A stretch of DNA of 64,000 nt. Origin: Chrysomallon squamiferum (lineage: Eukaryota > Mollusca > Gastropoda > Neomphalida > Peltospiridae). The notes beneath the pieces are model-generated. The model saw nothing but the letters and a program-made list of their open reading frames with translations, had not been told where the DNA came from and ran no database searches. Where the stretch lies: assembly GCA_012295275.1 (NCBI GenBank), contig CM022672.1, positions 28,499,972-28,563,971 on the forward strand. Direction: 5' to 3'. The position numbers were made by a program, and so were the translations under genes. Shown here one piece after another: positions 51,201 through 63,479 of this stretch. Each line of letters starts with the position of its first letter. The first letter of the stretch is position 1.

Positions 51201-54003
51201 CCAGTGTAAAAAGTTCCTATCTGAATGATAAAGCAACTTCTTAATAATGTATTTTAATATTATATTTTATTAATATTACTATTATTTTTTAAATTCACAT
51301 TTCTGTGTTTGAAATGAGATCTTTTACTAACCATAAACTTGGTATTTGAATATTATAAAAAGGTTATTTATTTCTGTAATTCCTCAATCAGTATAGTGAG
51401 ATAAAAATCAGTTCTAGAATAATAAGTATCACTAAAATAGATTTTATTACTTTTTTTTAAATTAAACAAGAATAAGTTAAATGGAAAAAACTTTATTCAT
51501 TTGAATACATTTACAGAGCTTATTAGTTTAATAGTATAGTATAGTAATGATATACTAAGAAGTATACAAAGAAGATCCTATCTCTATAGCATGTGACACA
51601 GACATAAGCCCTCTTAGTAGAAATATAAGGCAGGGGAAACAAATATCAGTGAAAAAAACAACATGGAAGGACAAAAAAACATAAAAATAAAGGTAGTAGA
51701 AATGCTCAATAACTTATTTTTTTTTTTTTTTTAAATGTCTACCTTTGTTAAATATTTTCCCTGACACTTAATTATCCAAATCATGGAATTTATGTAATTA
51801 TTTGCTCAAGTAAATTGACTAAGTTTAAAAGTAATTCACATAATTAGCATCCCTTAAACAAAACAAATTTATTCTGTTATGAAGTTAAAGTATCCAATGA
51901 TTTCTGGAGTGTATAGATTTTGATATTATTTTTGGAAGTTATATTCAGTTTTCAAGGTATATTAGCTCATTTCATGTCATGAAACTTTGTGTGTTTTGAT
52001 ATAAATTATCTCTTCAAATTTTATCCTTCATCTTAATTATGATAATTATCAAAGTTATTTCATAGTAATAATGTTGATCAAACCAACACATTAAATTGAA
52101 AATAAAACCATCATTATACTGTTTTTGATAAAGATATGTTTTAATAAAGTGGTTATTTGCAAAGTTTGTTTTTTTTTCCATTGGGGTTTCAGTAGTTTAC
52201 TGAAAACAACACTGAAAACCACATTATTTGATATTTTCTCACTGGTAACAATGAAATTTGTTATTGTCAGTAAATGCCTCCCAGCAGGCTTGTAAAGATC
52301 ACCTCAGTGTAAAGATCACCTCAGTGTCAAACTGGACACTAGCTATGCAGGGAACAAAACAAATTGATGTAGCTGGACAATTTAGTACTTGTACAATTAA
52401 AACAGAAAAAAACTCATCCAGTGTTGACTTAAAGATCAGTGTGAAATCTGTTCATGCTTAATGAATTTAATAGGCTAGTAATAAAACTGCAAGAACACAA
52501 ACAATCTTAAACATGGCTGGCAAACAATAGGGCTCATTAGTGTTAAGAATATGACTGAAACTGTTGCACTGCAACTACTAACATTGTAACAAACTGAAAA
52601 TGAAGTCATTTTAAAATATAAGTTGAATTTGTTGTTAAAGCCTTTTAGAAAACGGCATTAACAATTGGAAACAAGTTGTTGGTAAAATTTCTTTGCAAGT
52701 TTATATTGTATTTTTATGTTTGTGTATTTATATTTTGCTGTTGTTTGTGGGGTTTCTGGGTGTGTGGCTTGTTTGGGTATTTGTTTATTGCAAACTACAT
52801 ATGGACATTTCTTTTTATTTTAGTCTCATCAGTTACAGTATGTCTTGCATGTGTGTGTGTGTGTGAGACATTGATAATTTTGCCATGAACACTGTCGACA
52901 TTTTTGCCAAAGGTGAAGTGAGCAAGTTTGTTCACTATTTTTCAGTGAACATACTTATTCTAGTGACCTACTGCTGGCTGAAAAATACACAAGCTATTTT
53001 ACAATGAACAATAGTAGCAAATTGTGTTATTGTATAGCTAGTCTTTCTGTCAATTGCATTTAATTTTTATTTTGAAATTAGTGGGTTAGCTGGCTTTTAA
53101 AGACTGCTCAAATGCAACACAATTCAAACACTACTTTACTGAGTCATTTTTAACTGTTGTGAACGATATTAAACATTGTTTCTCCTTTCATAATGCTTCA
53201 TGACACTTAGCTGCCAAAAAAGATGAAAATTTATCCCATTGTGAGTGGTATTTCTCACATGATTAAATGCACAAAAAATCTAATAAAAGATGAAGTATAA
53301 TAAAACTGCACATGTGCACCAGAACTGACAGCAAAACAGCCACGGAAATTTAAAACCATTCAGTTATAATTCATACTTTCATCAAAATATGAGATTGATA
53401 TGGAATCATTTCAGATACTTTTAACTTGTAACTGCATATACAGAACAAAATTATTTAATATATAAAATGAAAGTAACCATATTCATAATTTATATTTTAT
53501 TTTAATCTTTAGATTTATTTATCAAAGTCTAAGACAGGATCAAACAGTATTCATTTTATTGATATTAATAACTTAGATGAATATAATATTATACCTAAAC
53601 CATATGCATAATGCAGGGACAATGTAATCATTAATCAATGTATATTCTTATAATCATAATTGTACTAATCATCTCATCCGTATCTAAACATACTGATGAC
53701 AGTCGTTAACACTGAATTTCACTTGAATTTAAACGTACACAAATTGAAAATTTCACTAAGTAAACAATTTAATTCAAAGAGAATAAATTAAAAACAATTA
53801 AATGAATATGTTCCAAGATATTACAACTGAAATTTTGGCTACAAACTTAAATTAAGACTATTTAATTATTTATATACAATAGTTATTTTATATTCATAAT
53901 GTTGTATTGTCACACGATTCAGTCAATCACTCTTCCGGATTTGAAATAATAATCCGACTCCTAAAACCTCACCTTTAGAATGACCAGATGATGAATTTCC
54001 CAT
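39225..54003 (-). CDS. NEURL1: Neuralized-type E3 ubiquitin ligase, complete
   Basis: Six coding exons, high to low: 54003-53973, 48607-48285, 47956-47758, 47532-47032, 40211-40092 and 39703-39225, joining in phase to 550 residues (vertebrate NEURL1 is of similar length). It starts MGNSSSG, a myristoylation-type N-terminus as in NEURL1. The first Neuralized repeat (about 16-180) includes GVLRFGFTSIDPG and PLWALLDIYGN. The second (about 228-388) includes GLAFGLTACDPTTL and LPLWAFFDVYGN. A proline-rich linker (TPPPRPPPPSTQ) leads to a C3HC4 RING at 498-537 (C498, C501, C513, H515, C519, C522, C534, C537) and the family end IKTYRS. Neuralized ubiquitinates Delta/Jagged ligands and promotes their endocytosis in Notch signalling; the repeats bind ligand and lipids. 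The 10-residue first exon is separated by a 5.4-kb intron. The 6.8-kb fourth intron holds a piggyBac relic on the other strand. The donor of exon 2 lies in a GT microsatellite. Confidence 0.95.
44800..45870 (+). pseudogene. piggyBac-type transposase relic in a Neuralized intron
   Basis: Three frame-shifted blocks on the plus strand. 44828-45080 is an acidic, Ser/Asp-rich N-terminus (SDSDLSDLDHKSDEESY). 45083-45487 contains ETNQYDDQYFANIV, HAVTTEEMEVYMGLILLTGL and LYWSR, the standard piggyBac order. About 45488-45860, in another frame, gives KFLHFINND, DKLYKI, HISIDEGILKWHGW, YGIKSYILADS and SLYIDNLYGT, carrying the three aspartates expected of the catalytic triad. A stop separates the first two blocks, more stops lie at about 45557 and 45580, and the frame ends right after the third Asp block. 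Nothing reliable is left of the C-terminal Cys-rich domain or the TTAA ends. Inactive; the orientation is opposite to the host gene. Confidence 0.85.
48207..48284. repeat. Compound (TA)n/(CA)n microsatellite abutting a splice donor
   Basis: A TA run (48207-48230) followed by interrupted CA units continues to 48284, the base next to exon 2 of the Neuralized gene (edge 48285). On the minus strand the intron therefore opens with GTGTGTATATGTGTGTGG and remains GT-rich for about 75 bp. Confidence 0.95.
52291..52327. repeat. Perfect 17-bp direct duplication
   Basis: TGTAAAGATCACCTCAG occurs twice back to back in the first intron of the Neuralized gene, followed by a partial third start (TGT). A recent slippage product. 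Confidence 0.9.
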
Positions 54004-54200
54004 TGTCACCTCTAGGCGAAGAAAACGTTATACTACAATAAAATTATACTGCAATTTTAAGCATCAAGGTTATTTTGAGTTTTCATGCCATCTATTAGTT
54101 CTACCCCATTTCGTAACCTAAGCAGAAAGGTTTGCTGAGACCGGATGTATTGTAACCGGAAGACTATATAAATGTAAGTAACGCAATTAAATTTTCATTT
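54004..54200 (-). promoter_or_regulatory. 5' UTR and probable promoter of the Neuralized gene with ETS-like sites
   Basis: The region just above the ATG at 54003 has more C+G than its surroundings. It contains ACCGGATGT at 54140 and ACCGGAAG at 54155, both close to the ETS core CCGGAA/T. A third, CTTCCGGAT, lies at 53933-53941 just inside the first intron. Clusters of ETS cores near the start site are common in TATA-less promoters. The transcription start is not determined. Confidence 0.4.
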
Positions 54201-56390
54201 CTGTAAAATTAAATGCATTTTGTGCTACAAAAAGTCTAATGCAGTCAGAATATTTTCATTATTAAATAAAAAAAAAAATTAAAAATCGTATTTAAGACGA
54301 CATATTTTTGTCATTGTTTATTTCTGATTTCATCATCATCACGCCACAATTAAAATTTAAATAAACAGTTAATGAGTTAAATGTAAACAATGTCAAAGCT
54401 ACAATTGATCTGTTTTCCATAAAATACCAATCTGTATGCATGTGCAAAAGTTACTGAGTGTGTACAAGACTGGAGCAAGCTGCAGATTGCTCAGTTTTAT
54501 ATGGTTGTTGATGTTAAAGCCGCATGGGGATGAGAAAATGGGTTTAATATAATATAATTGTTAAGAGTCAGCACTATACATAAAATTAATACAGGATTTA
54601 TAAAAATAAAGTAAAAGGTAGATGAGCATTGTAATATAGACCTAGTTACATATTTTCATGCAGCTTGAGAGAGAGAGAGAAATATATATATAAAAAATAA
54701 AAAATAAGAAAATAATAATATGTGATTACCTACTGTTCTGTGATGTGAATGATTTACAGTATAATGTGTGAATTCTGCAAGGGAGGAAAATCCCATGTTT
54801 CAAAGCCATCAAACACCTGAATCGGAAGTTAAGAGTCAGGGCAGAAAATGTTGACAAGACTCACACTGGTGTGATTTTTTAACACAATGAATTTTGCATC
54901 ATTGTATGTGGAAAAATAAACCGTATAGAATGCAACTGTGTAGATGCAAAGACAACTTTGGTCGATCCTTTTTTGAAGACACTGGACTGATTATATTGTT
55001 AAGTAAAGTTCTAATATTTTGGTCTGCCCCTGAGATGAATCCATCTTGGTGTCAGATGAAAAGTGTAGTTACACAACTACAGTAATAATAAATTAATATG
55101 AGGTAAAATATGTAGATAAATAAAAAATTAAGAATAACAATAAATTAATATTAAATATATGAAAATTACTTTTAAATAATAAAATAAATGTAAAAGAAAC
55201 ATGAATACTGAATAAAATGAAAGGAACAAGGAAATAAAATGTATAACGAACAAAAATGAAGAATTCTAAATAGGCTGAAACTGAAATAAGAATACACACA
55301 TAAAAGAAAACAACAAACAAAAACAACAAAAAAGCATGAAGAATAAGAATAAATAAAGAGAAGAGTAAACAAACAAAAAAGTTCATAGAAATATATAGAT
55401 CTACAAAAAGTCAAATGACAAATTGCAAGTGATAATTGGATGATGATAATTAGTTTTTCTAATATTTGTATGTCAACTTTAGTCTTATTAAATTTCATGA
55501 GGCATGTACAAAATTGTACATTTCATTCTTAGATGTTTGTGTATAAAGAAATATTTTTCATTATAATTGTATTTCCTTTACAATTATCAAGGTTTAATAG
55601 TTATAATCAATAATATATATGAAGACCTTACTAAAAGAATATCAAAGAGAAATGACATGTCTGCTGATGAAAATAAACAAAATGCTTATAATAAAAAACA
55701 AACTAAAGATAAAAAATATATTTTTATTTGTTCTGTCATCAGTTCCAGCATAAAAATACAAATATTTATCATTTATAATTGTTATAAACATTCATTTTAA
55801 TATTTCTAGTTTACTGGCATACTGAACAATGGTGAAATCTATTCTGTATGAAGTAGAAACCATAAGCAATAAAACATTTTAAAGGAATTCAGATTGCAGG
55901 ATGTTCATTCCTAAGTTATAAGTGGAAATGATAAACTCATTTAACTGGAGAATCCACTAAAAACCTGTAAAGACATAAATAAATAATAAAAAGAAAAATA
56001 TTTACTTTTATACTTTTTTCTGTAACAGTGCCGAGAAAAGAATTATAAACAAAAAAGGAAAGGTGTATTTCTTTGATTCACATGCATTGTATTGTCTTTT
56101 GTAATTACATTCACCATATGATTTATGGTCTTAAACCACCACTGTCTCACTTCAGTTTTATTTATAAGAGATTCTCATTTTTTAATCAATCAGTTTCTTA
56201 GATTTATCTATCATCTTTACTGTTTGTGTAATTTTTCCCTATCATTATGTAAATCATGGTAGGTATTCCAATTTTATCATTTATCTGTTATATTATTAAT
56301 TTAAATTATAACAGTATTCTAGTTTGTTATATTAAACTGTGATATCATCTCTCAATATAAATAATATGTTAGTTGTGAATGTAAATTAGT
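54201..56390. other. Intergenic between Neuralized and MMS19 genes
   Basis: The 3' UTR of MMS19 lies next to 56390. Otherwise it is AT-rich with no recognised gene. It holds a GA run at 54666-54681 and a long A/purine-rich stretch at about 55090-55380 whose open minus-strand frames are low-complexity artefacts. Confidence 0.55.
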
Positions 56391-59300
56391 TTACCAGTTT
56401 CCTCTTGTAATCACAGCATGTTTTCGGACAAGTCGTTTTTTGTCATCTAGAACAGATTCAAGTCCTCGGATTACTGATTTGCAGTAGGGGAGAATCACAT
56501 GACCAGGAAGTGATGTCATGGAATCGAGATTTTCCAAGGCAGCTATTCTTAGCTGCTGTATAAAACATAAATATTTTATAAATCGATAATTTAATATTTT
56601 TTTATTCATTATTTTAATTTGTAAACTATTAATTAAACAAAGTATTTCAATTTACATTTCCAACAGACATATCATTTGTTACAATGAGCATAATTTTATT
56701 TGAATTAACTGGTTGAGTAATGGCTTCAGTGCAAATTTCGTATTTTATTTTAGGTTAGTTTGCAATTCTGAGGACTAAATTAAAAAAAATGAAAGAAAAC
56801 TCACTCCAAAAAAATAAAGAATAAAAACATGTGGGTAAAAATTGCTAAAGAGAAATGTCTTACCATTAATATACCTTTCTGTGACAACTTCAGTAGCTGT
56901 GGAATTAAGGAATCAACATGTTTTGTGAGGATCTCTGGTACATCTTGGAAAAGTTCTGTCATTTTGGTTGTCATAGATAACTGTAATTGGGTATCATCAC
57001 AAGATAAAGACTGTATGAGAATTGGCATCAGCTGTAACAACAAAGAGATTTAAATAATTCATTTCACTACGAAAGATTTAAATAATTCATTTCACTAGGG
57101 ATCAACACACTGATTAAGAGACTTTCATTTCTCAGACCAGTGCTTTAAAATCACCAAACTTTCCTAATGAGATGAATTAATGAAAAAGCTAAATTATAGC
57201 ATAAAATACACCAGAACAAATTTAGTTTTTCTGGAGAAGGTGGAGTTCTTCATAAACTAAATTGATCAACATTTGATGACTAAAAACAGTAAGGAATTGT
57301 AGACTTACTGCAGGGATCTCTTCTATGAATACTTGCATTGGAAGATGGATCAAAAGATGAGTCAAGGCCACTAAATAATTTTTCTTCTCTGGATAAAATA
57401 AAATAAATGGCAAAAAGTAGTTAAAATTCTGTGAATTAAATTATTTCTCAATTCAGAAGCTTTGAGCTATACATCTCACCTTTCTATGCTAATATCAGTC
57501 ATCTGTAATCATTCAAAATACAATTCTCTACTGCTTAACAATGGTTTATAGACTGATGTTAAACAGTTATATTGAATGAATATTTTATTAATAATTAGGT
57601 TGTTATACAATATCGCAGGAAACGTACTGTACTACAACTGTATTAGCTATTTTTGCTGATTACCAAAAAATAATGTTTTGTTGGATCATAAAGGAATTTT
57701 AATAAAACCAGCTATGATACTGGAATGGAAAAATAGCTCACTGCCATCAGAAAGACTGATGCATAATAACAAATTATACTAACCTAGTGATGAGTTAAAA
57801 CCCTCTCCAAGTTTATCAACATTTTCCACAAACAATCTTTGTCTGTACATAATCTTAATGTCTGCATACATCCTGGCTGTCATGACATCTTGGCTTTCTT
57901 CTACTATCACCTGGAAACCATTTGCTGCTTGTAAACCAAGAACTCTGTCTTCCAAAATGAGAACAAGCTGAAAAAATTTTTAATTAAAACCATCATCTTG
58001 TAAATGTATTCCATATTTATCAGACCTGTAAGATACTGACTGATGCATTTAGTTACTCTGTTTATATACTGTGTTTTCTCCAGGAGATAATGTGATCTAC
58101 ATATTTTGAAAACTTTAAGAAAGCTACTGGGTTCTCAAAGCAAGCTGTTCTAATAAATATCATTAGTGACATGAATTAATTGCTTGACTTTTTTGTTTAT
58201 TTCTCACTTGTTTATTTTCATGATCAAGATTAATATTACAAATGAACCTTTACAGAAATTATACTCCACTAATAATTCTGAAAGTATATAAAAAATATGT
58301 TCTTTTTGAAGGGAGATTGCATTTGGAAAAACTTCTTTTCAGAAGTTCCATTTGCACATCCTCCTAAAGATAATGACACTGGGTAAACAAAAAAAAGCAT
58401 TAAAAGAAAATTATGTGTTTCTTACTTGTGATGTATATTCTGAAGCTAGGGGATGACTGCGAAGAACCAAAGCTTTGGTTAACCAGATCCACATATCTAG
58501 AGCCCGCTGTCTATGGTGATATGTTTCTGGGTTGTTGTTGTTTAGAACCAGTCTCTGTTGACATGTAGTCAAAAGAATATTCAGCTCTGCATCTATTAAA
58601 AAAGTAACACCAAGAACAGATATCTGAAGTCATTGTTCAGTATTAATTTTAAATTCTATAATATTATAATGTATGTTAATAATGTTTTTGTTTTTTCATT
58701 AATAAATTTATTTAACATTTTAAAAGATATTATTTATCAGAAAACTGCTTTTATAATGTTTTAAAATATGAGAGAATGACAAACCATCAGGCAGTTTGTT
58801 GACAATCCCACAATAACATTTGATAGCTGACATTCTTGTGTAGACATGATCACTTTCAAGAGACAAGGTGAATAATGAATCAAGCAATCTGGCTCTCTCT
58901 GGAATGACAATCTGTAAACAAACTGCAATATGTCTTCAACTTTTTAAATCAAACAAAATTCCTGACTGCATAACTTATAAATAAAGAAGGTTTTAAAAAA
59001 ATACTTTGAGATTAGGTCCATATGTAAGGAGAAGAATAAATGGTATCATTTCTAAAATTTACACAAATTCCAGGACTAGACATACTGAATTATTCTATAA
59101 GCAAATGTATGAGTGTTTGTGCATGTACAGGTGCACACACACTGATCGACAGATGGATACATAGAAAGCCTGAGAAGACCTAAAATAACTATTTGACAAA
59201 AATAAAACAAAAAAAACTTACATTTTTTGGAATGGAACATACAACAGCCATTAACACTGATACTAGTTGTGTCTGCTGCCATGGAGAGGTTATCTGAAGA

Positions 59301-62300
59301 AAAATATTTTTTATTAAATAACATTTTAAAAAGTATTGATTTTAGTAAATAAGCAAAAAATACAATACTTAACTGAAATATAAACATTTTAACATTAATT
59401 TTAAAGTAGACAAAAAATTATTCTTAGTACTTAACTGAAGAAGATTCAAAATTTAAACAAACTGCTCTGTGTTACAATATTAATATGTTTGAACTATTTA
59501 TCCCTCCAAATTGCATGTATGTGACAGCTTTAATGGTAATAGAAACAGAATCAACTAAGTTAACAAATAAAAGTCAAGGAAAAACACTTACACATAGAGG
59601 TCTGAACATACTGAATGGTTCCATGTTAACTGGAATTCCAGGCAGGACAGAAATATCACCAAGTAGAAATAGTTTTATCATCACATCCAACAGCTCCCAG
59701 GGTACCCTAAATTGAAAAAAAGAAGAAAAAAAAGAAATGGTTTGAACTCCATGGCTCCAGCTAGATGATAAAATTATGTATGCTAAAATATGCTAGAATA
59801 TACTATTATGTACTACCAACTGAAGATCCAGAAAGCTCTGCAGGCTTAATGACAATTTTAGGATAAAAATATTCTACCAAATGCATACACAGTATTTATT
59901 CAATGGAGAAAGTCCCTGAAACATGAATTTTTATAAATGTCCAAAGAAATTAATGACAGTGTGTGTGTATGTGTGTGTTTATCCTCATAAATTTACTCCA
60001 TAAAAAGATGAATTACAAAGGAACATCATTTTAATACAACTCTAAAAGAATATTTTTGTATTTTGTGATTCTGTTCCTTATCAGGTAAATAGTAATTTAC
60101 ATATTGTTGAAAACTACATTATCCAGTTAAATAAGAAAGCAAATATTTTAAACATGGAGAAAAATAAACATCACTGTTTACAGCTCTGGAAATGTTATTT
60201 AATATTAAATTAAAAAAGAAATATTTTAATTCTGCTTTAATTTAACAATGTACAACTCAGTCCTCAGTCTACAAAAAAGAAAATGTTTTAATTGGTATAA
60301 CAAAGAAGAAAATCTCTTTATTTATTATTGTGATGTTTAAAAACATAATTATGTGGAGAAAATAAGAATATAAATATCAATGACATAAAAATAAAAGATT
60401 AAAACAAAACAATCTTCATAATTACATCTTGTTAAGAAACTTCTTTTGTTTATGAATATACCTTTCATTTAGAGAGGTGACTGTATTTCTGAAAAGTCGT
60501 GCTACTTGCTCAGTCACTGACTCCTGTACAACACAACATTCAGCTTTCCTAGATACAGAATCCAACACCAATTTGAGTAAGTCAGTCAAAACATGTTCAT
60601 ACATATAGTTAACAATGTTTGTATCAGCATGGTTCATCTCACAAACTGAACACAAACACTGAACCACAGACAGTGACTGTACAGAACTCGCACCTGTAAA
60701 AATATATATAAAAATAAAATATTACTTCACACAACAGAGAAAAAAATCATATAAGTATTCTCACAATAAAAAAAAAAAATTTGTTTCAAAACAATTTCTA
60801 CACCTGAAGTAAAAAATGTAATATTAATAAGAGGTTTTGTTGTGTATTTTGCATATCAAAAGAAAATGATATCACAAGCTGCATGACAACTTTGCAATTA
60901 CATATTATAACATACAAACAACTTTAACATGTAATTTATGAATAAGGATAGAATTTCTGGTGTTTATAAAGACAAATTTAAATTTATATTTAAATTGTGT
61001 TTTTTGTTTACCTGACACACTGTTCCTGAGACAAGACATCAGCTGCTCACAGACTGGCTCTACAACTTGTATGTGTGTTGCTATTGATGACATGGCTTTA
61101 AGAATGTCTTCTTTAGAAGGTTTAACCTTTGCATCTTCACTTTCCAAATACTCTATTAAAAAAATTGTTAAAAAACCCCATCAAGAAACAGACAAGAAAG
61201 GATACATATCCTTTAATTAAACCAGTGATAAATATTTAGCACTTTCAAATATATACAAAGAACAGTATTCTTTATTACAAATTTAATGGATTAAAGTATA
61301 GAATTTTACTGTTAAATTAAGCTGAAATAAAAAAAACAGGTCGGTGAATTCAGAAAAACTAACCATGATCAAGATAAGACACTAAGTTTGTTAATGCATT
61401 TTCTTTAATTAATGACGTGTAGCTTTTGGACAGTTTTGCCAGAACTTCTGTAATCTTCTGTCTGAAAATAAAGGAGATGAAACTCAGTAAATGTTAGAAT
61501 ATTACAATATTATAAGCATTATTGTAAATAAGCAATACATTATTTTAATGCCCTATAACAATTTGCTTCAAATATTTTATACATTACAAAGATTATTACA
61601 TACTTCAGCATTAGTAATGATATTACACTAATGTAGCCATGTGTTAGGTTTGTCTTTTTTGAACATATCTGTTTGGGGTTTATTCTTTTCATTCCTGGCA
61701 TTAAATAATATCTCAGATTGTTTAAACTGATAAATTCTAATGACTAATTAAAATAAAACAAATATCTGGAGATAAAATATATTTAGTTAATTGTTCTTAT
61801 CATAACAGATAATGATTCCATGTAAATGATTTTTACAACTACCTGAACATCTCATCTGAGTCTTTCAGCAACATATTAGTGAGTCTGTCACTGACTCTCT
61901 TCACCTCACTCAGGTTCAATACATTTTGTAATTCCAGAAGAGTAGCCAGGCAGTGGACACTAGCATCTCTTAACTGACCACTCTCTTCATTTAGACTAGA
62001 TTCAAGAATTTCCAAAATGGAGTCTTTAAAGCTGACTATTGAATTAGGAGCTAAATAAAATAAAAAATTAATAAAATATAGCTTAATTGGTTAATAATAA
62101 AGATGACTGATCCAGACAGACCTTCATTGAAATTATTTCTGAAAAGTCACCTGTAACATTAAAAGATTCATATTAAAAAAGTTTAAAAAAAAAATTTAAA
62201 TAAAATTTTAGTCAAAGAATAAATGTTAACCTTCCTCATTGTAATTAAAATTTTCAGTGGCATGAAGAAATTCATTCAGAAGTTCAAGAATACTTTTCTT

Positions 62301-62309
62301 CTGGGTCAC
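56391..62309 (-). CDS. MMS19: MMS19, cytosolic iron-sulfur assembly targeting protein, C-terminal exons
   Basis: Thirteen exons, high to low: 62309-62231, 62050-61843, 61461-61364, 61152-61012, 60693-60462, 59706-59592, 59293-59222, 58911-58785, 58592-58426, 57967-57784, 57388-57309, 57031-56864 and 56555-56391. They join in phase to 611 residues plus stop, the C-terminal portion of a protein that is about 1,030 residues in humans. Diagnostic blocks: QTQLVSVLMAVVCSIPKN, WLTKALVLRSHPL (human WVTKALVLRYHPL), DIKIMYRQRLFVENV, and VLDDKKRLVRKHAVITRGNW at the end (human PLDDKKRLVRKEAVSARGEW). It is a HEAT-repeat scaffold that binds CIAO1/CIAO2B and delivers Fe-S clusters to DNA polymerases, helicases such as XPD, and primase. 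Donors are GT throughout; exon 58911-58785 uses the weaker GTTTGT. Upstream exons lie past the right edge; none is recognised in 62310-64000. Confidence 0.95.
57047..57102. repeat. 28-bp tandem duplication near an MMS19 splice acceptor
   Basis: GATTTAAATAATTCATTTCA with its following 8 bases occurs at 57047-57074 and again at 57075-57102. On the minus strand the copies lie 15-70 bases upstream of the acceptor of exon 57031-56864, the usual branch-point zone. Confidence 0.9.
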
Positions 62310-62376
62310 CTAGAAATAAAAACATTTAATATATAGTCAGATATATATATACACATTTTTAAATATACACACGAAT

Positions 62377-62378
<2 letters not shown>

Positions 62379-62413
<35 letters not shown>
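62379..62413. repeat. (AC)n microsatellite
   Basis: About 17 AC units in the MMS19 intron above exon 62309-62231. Confidence 0.95.
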
Positions 62414-62415
<2 letters not shown>

Positions 62416-62757
62416 TTATGTTTATGTGTGTATTGTGTGATACAATCTGTGAACCAATCATTATGCATATGCCTAAACAAATCAGTCATTTTGCAACACA
62501 TTGCCTGTGATCATCCAGCGATATGTGAAATGAATGAAAATTCCAGGCATTTCACCATGAAAATGACTGAAGTGTTAACACCTGTAAAAAGGCTTTTGGT
62601 TTTACCACTTAATATGAATTATTTATTATTATACAATACTTTAAACACTGCTGTTTAATATTCAATGTTTGCATTAGTTTCAGATTAAAGAATCTTATGT
62701 AAAATATGCTTAGTAACAATTGAATATTACTAACAAATGGCTCTCTGGTTTATTCTT

Positions 62758-63170
62758 AAGGGTCATTCCATGTCAAATCACCCAATGGTTTAAACCCGAC
62801 CGTCTCAGATTTTTGTGAAACTCGGTATACTTGTTGACTGGGATCCCACAGCACCAAATTTGAAATTTTAGCCCAATCAGAACAGTGGTGTGGGAGATAC
62901 GGCCCACCGAATTTTGAGATTTTTGCCAAAAATGGGTGTGACCACCAACCTTAGAACCCTCATATCTCAGGAACTACTGGGCCAATCTTCATAAAATTGG
63001 TATTGTTAGAAAGGCAAAATGACAAGGATACCAAATCTGCCATTTTTGTTTAGTTTGGAAAATATTGGAGTACCTTGACCTTTTGACCTTTGCTATGACC
63101 TTGAAATTGACCGTGTGGATCACGTGATCTTGAGATGACCTTTATTGAAATTTAATCTCCCACGTGTTAA
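62758..63170. mobile_element. Probable dispersed repeat beginning GGGTCATTCC
   Basis: From 62760 the base composition changes sharply: the AT-rich intron gives way to mixed sequence with several CG and GGCC words, starting GGGTCATTCCATGTCAAATC. It ends in a stretch rich in TGACCT near 63076-63143. The abrupt edge and distinct composition suggest an inserted element whose terminus is at 62760. I believe sequences with this start are widely repeated in invertebrate genomes, but that is recollection, not a search. The other end is not identified. Confidence 0.45.
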
Positions 63171-63176
63171 CTAAAA

Positions 63177-63445
63177 CATATAAAAGTTTCCTGGGTGTAA
63201 TATTTTTTGTTTAGCCACAATATAGATTTAAAAAATGCACATACATGAAAATAACACCTTTTCAGCCATTAACATCTGATTAACTAAAACCTGAATGATC
63301 AATTCTGGATGCTAGAAATCACCATCTCTCTTGATCATCAAGTAAGACATTGTAGGCCTACATGTATGCATAAAGTTCACATATAAAAGTTTCCTGGGTA
63401 TAATATTTTTTGTTTAGCCATAATAGAGATTTAAAAAAATGCATA
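63177..63445. repeat. Pair of about 65-bp direct repeats 203 bp apart
   Basis: ATAAAAGTTTCCTGGGTGTA and its following bases at 63177-63243 recur almost unchanged at 63380-63445 (ATAAAAGTTTCCTGGGTATA; TTTTTTGTTTAGCCA follows in both). Only a handful of mismatches and one A-run length change separate them. Both lie next to the GGGTCATTCC element. Confidence 0.85.
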
Positions 63446-63479
63446 CCTGCATGGATGATTGATACAATGCATTACAATG

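Noticed and set aside
52258-52461. 67-residue plus-strand frame with normal-looking composition
   Set aside because: It runs through the 17-bp duplication, is antisense in a long intron and has no known match.
55093-55498. Two long minus-strand hydrophobic frames (97 and 108 residues)
   Set aside because: They derive from an A-rich purine tract; composition is almost only Phe, Leu, Ile, Tyr, Ser and Cys.
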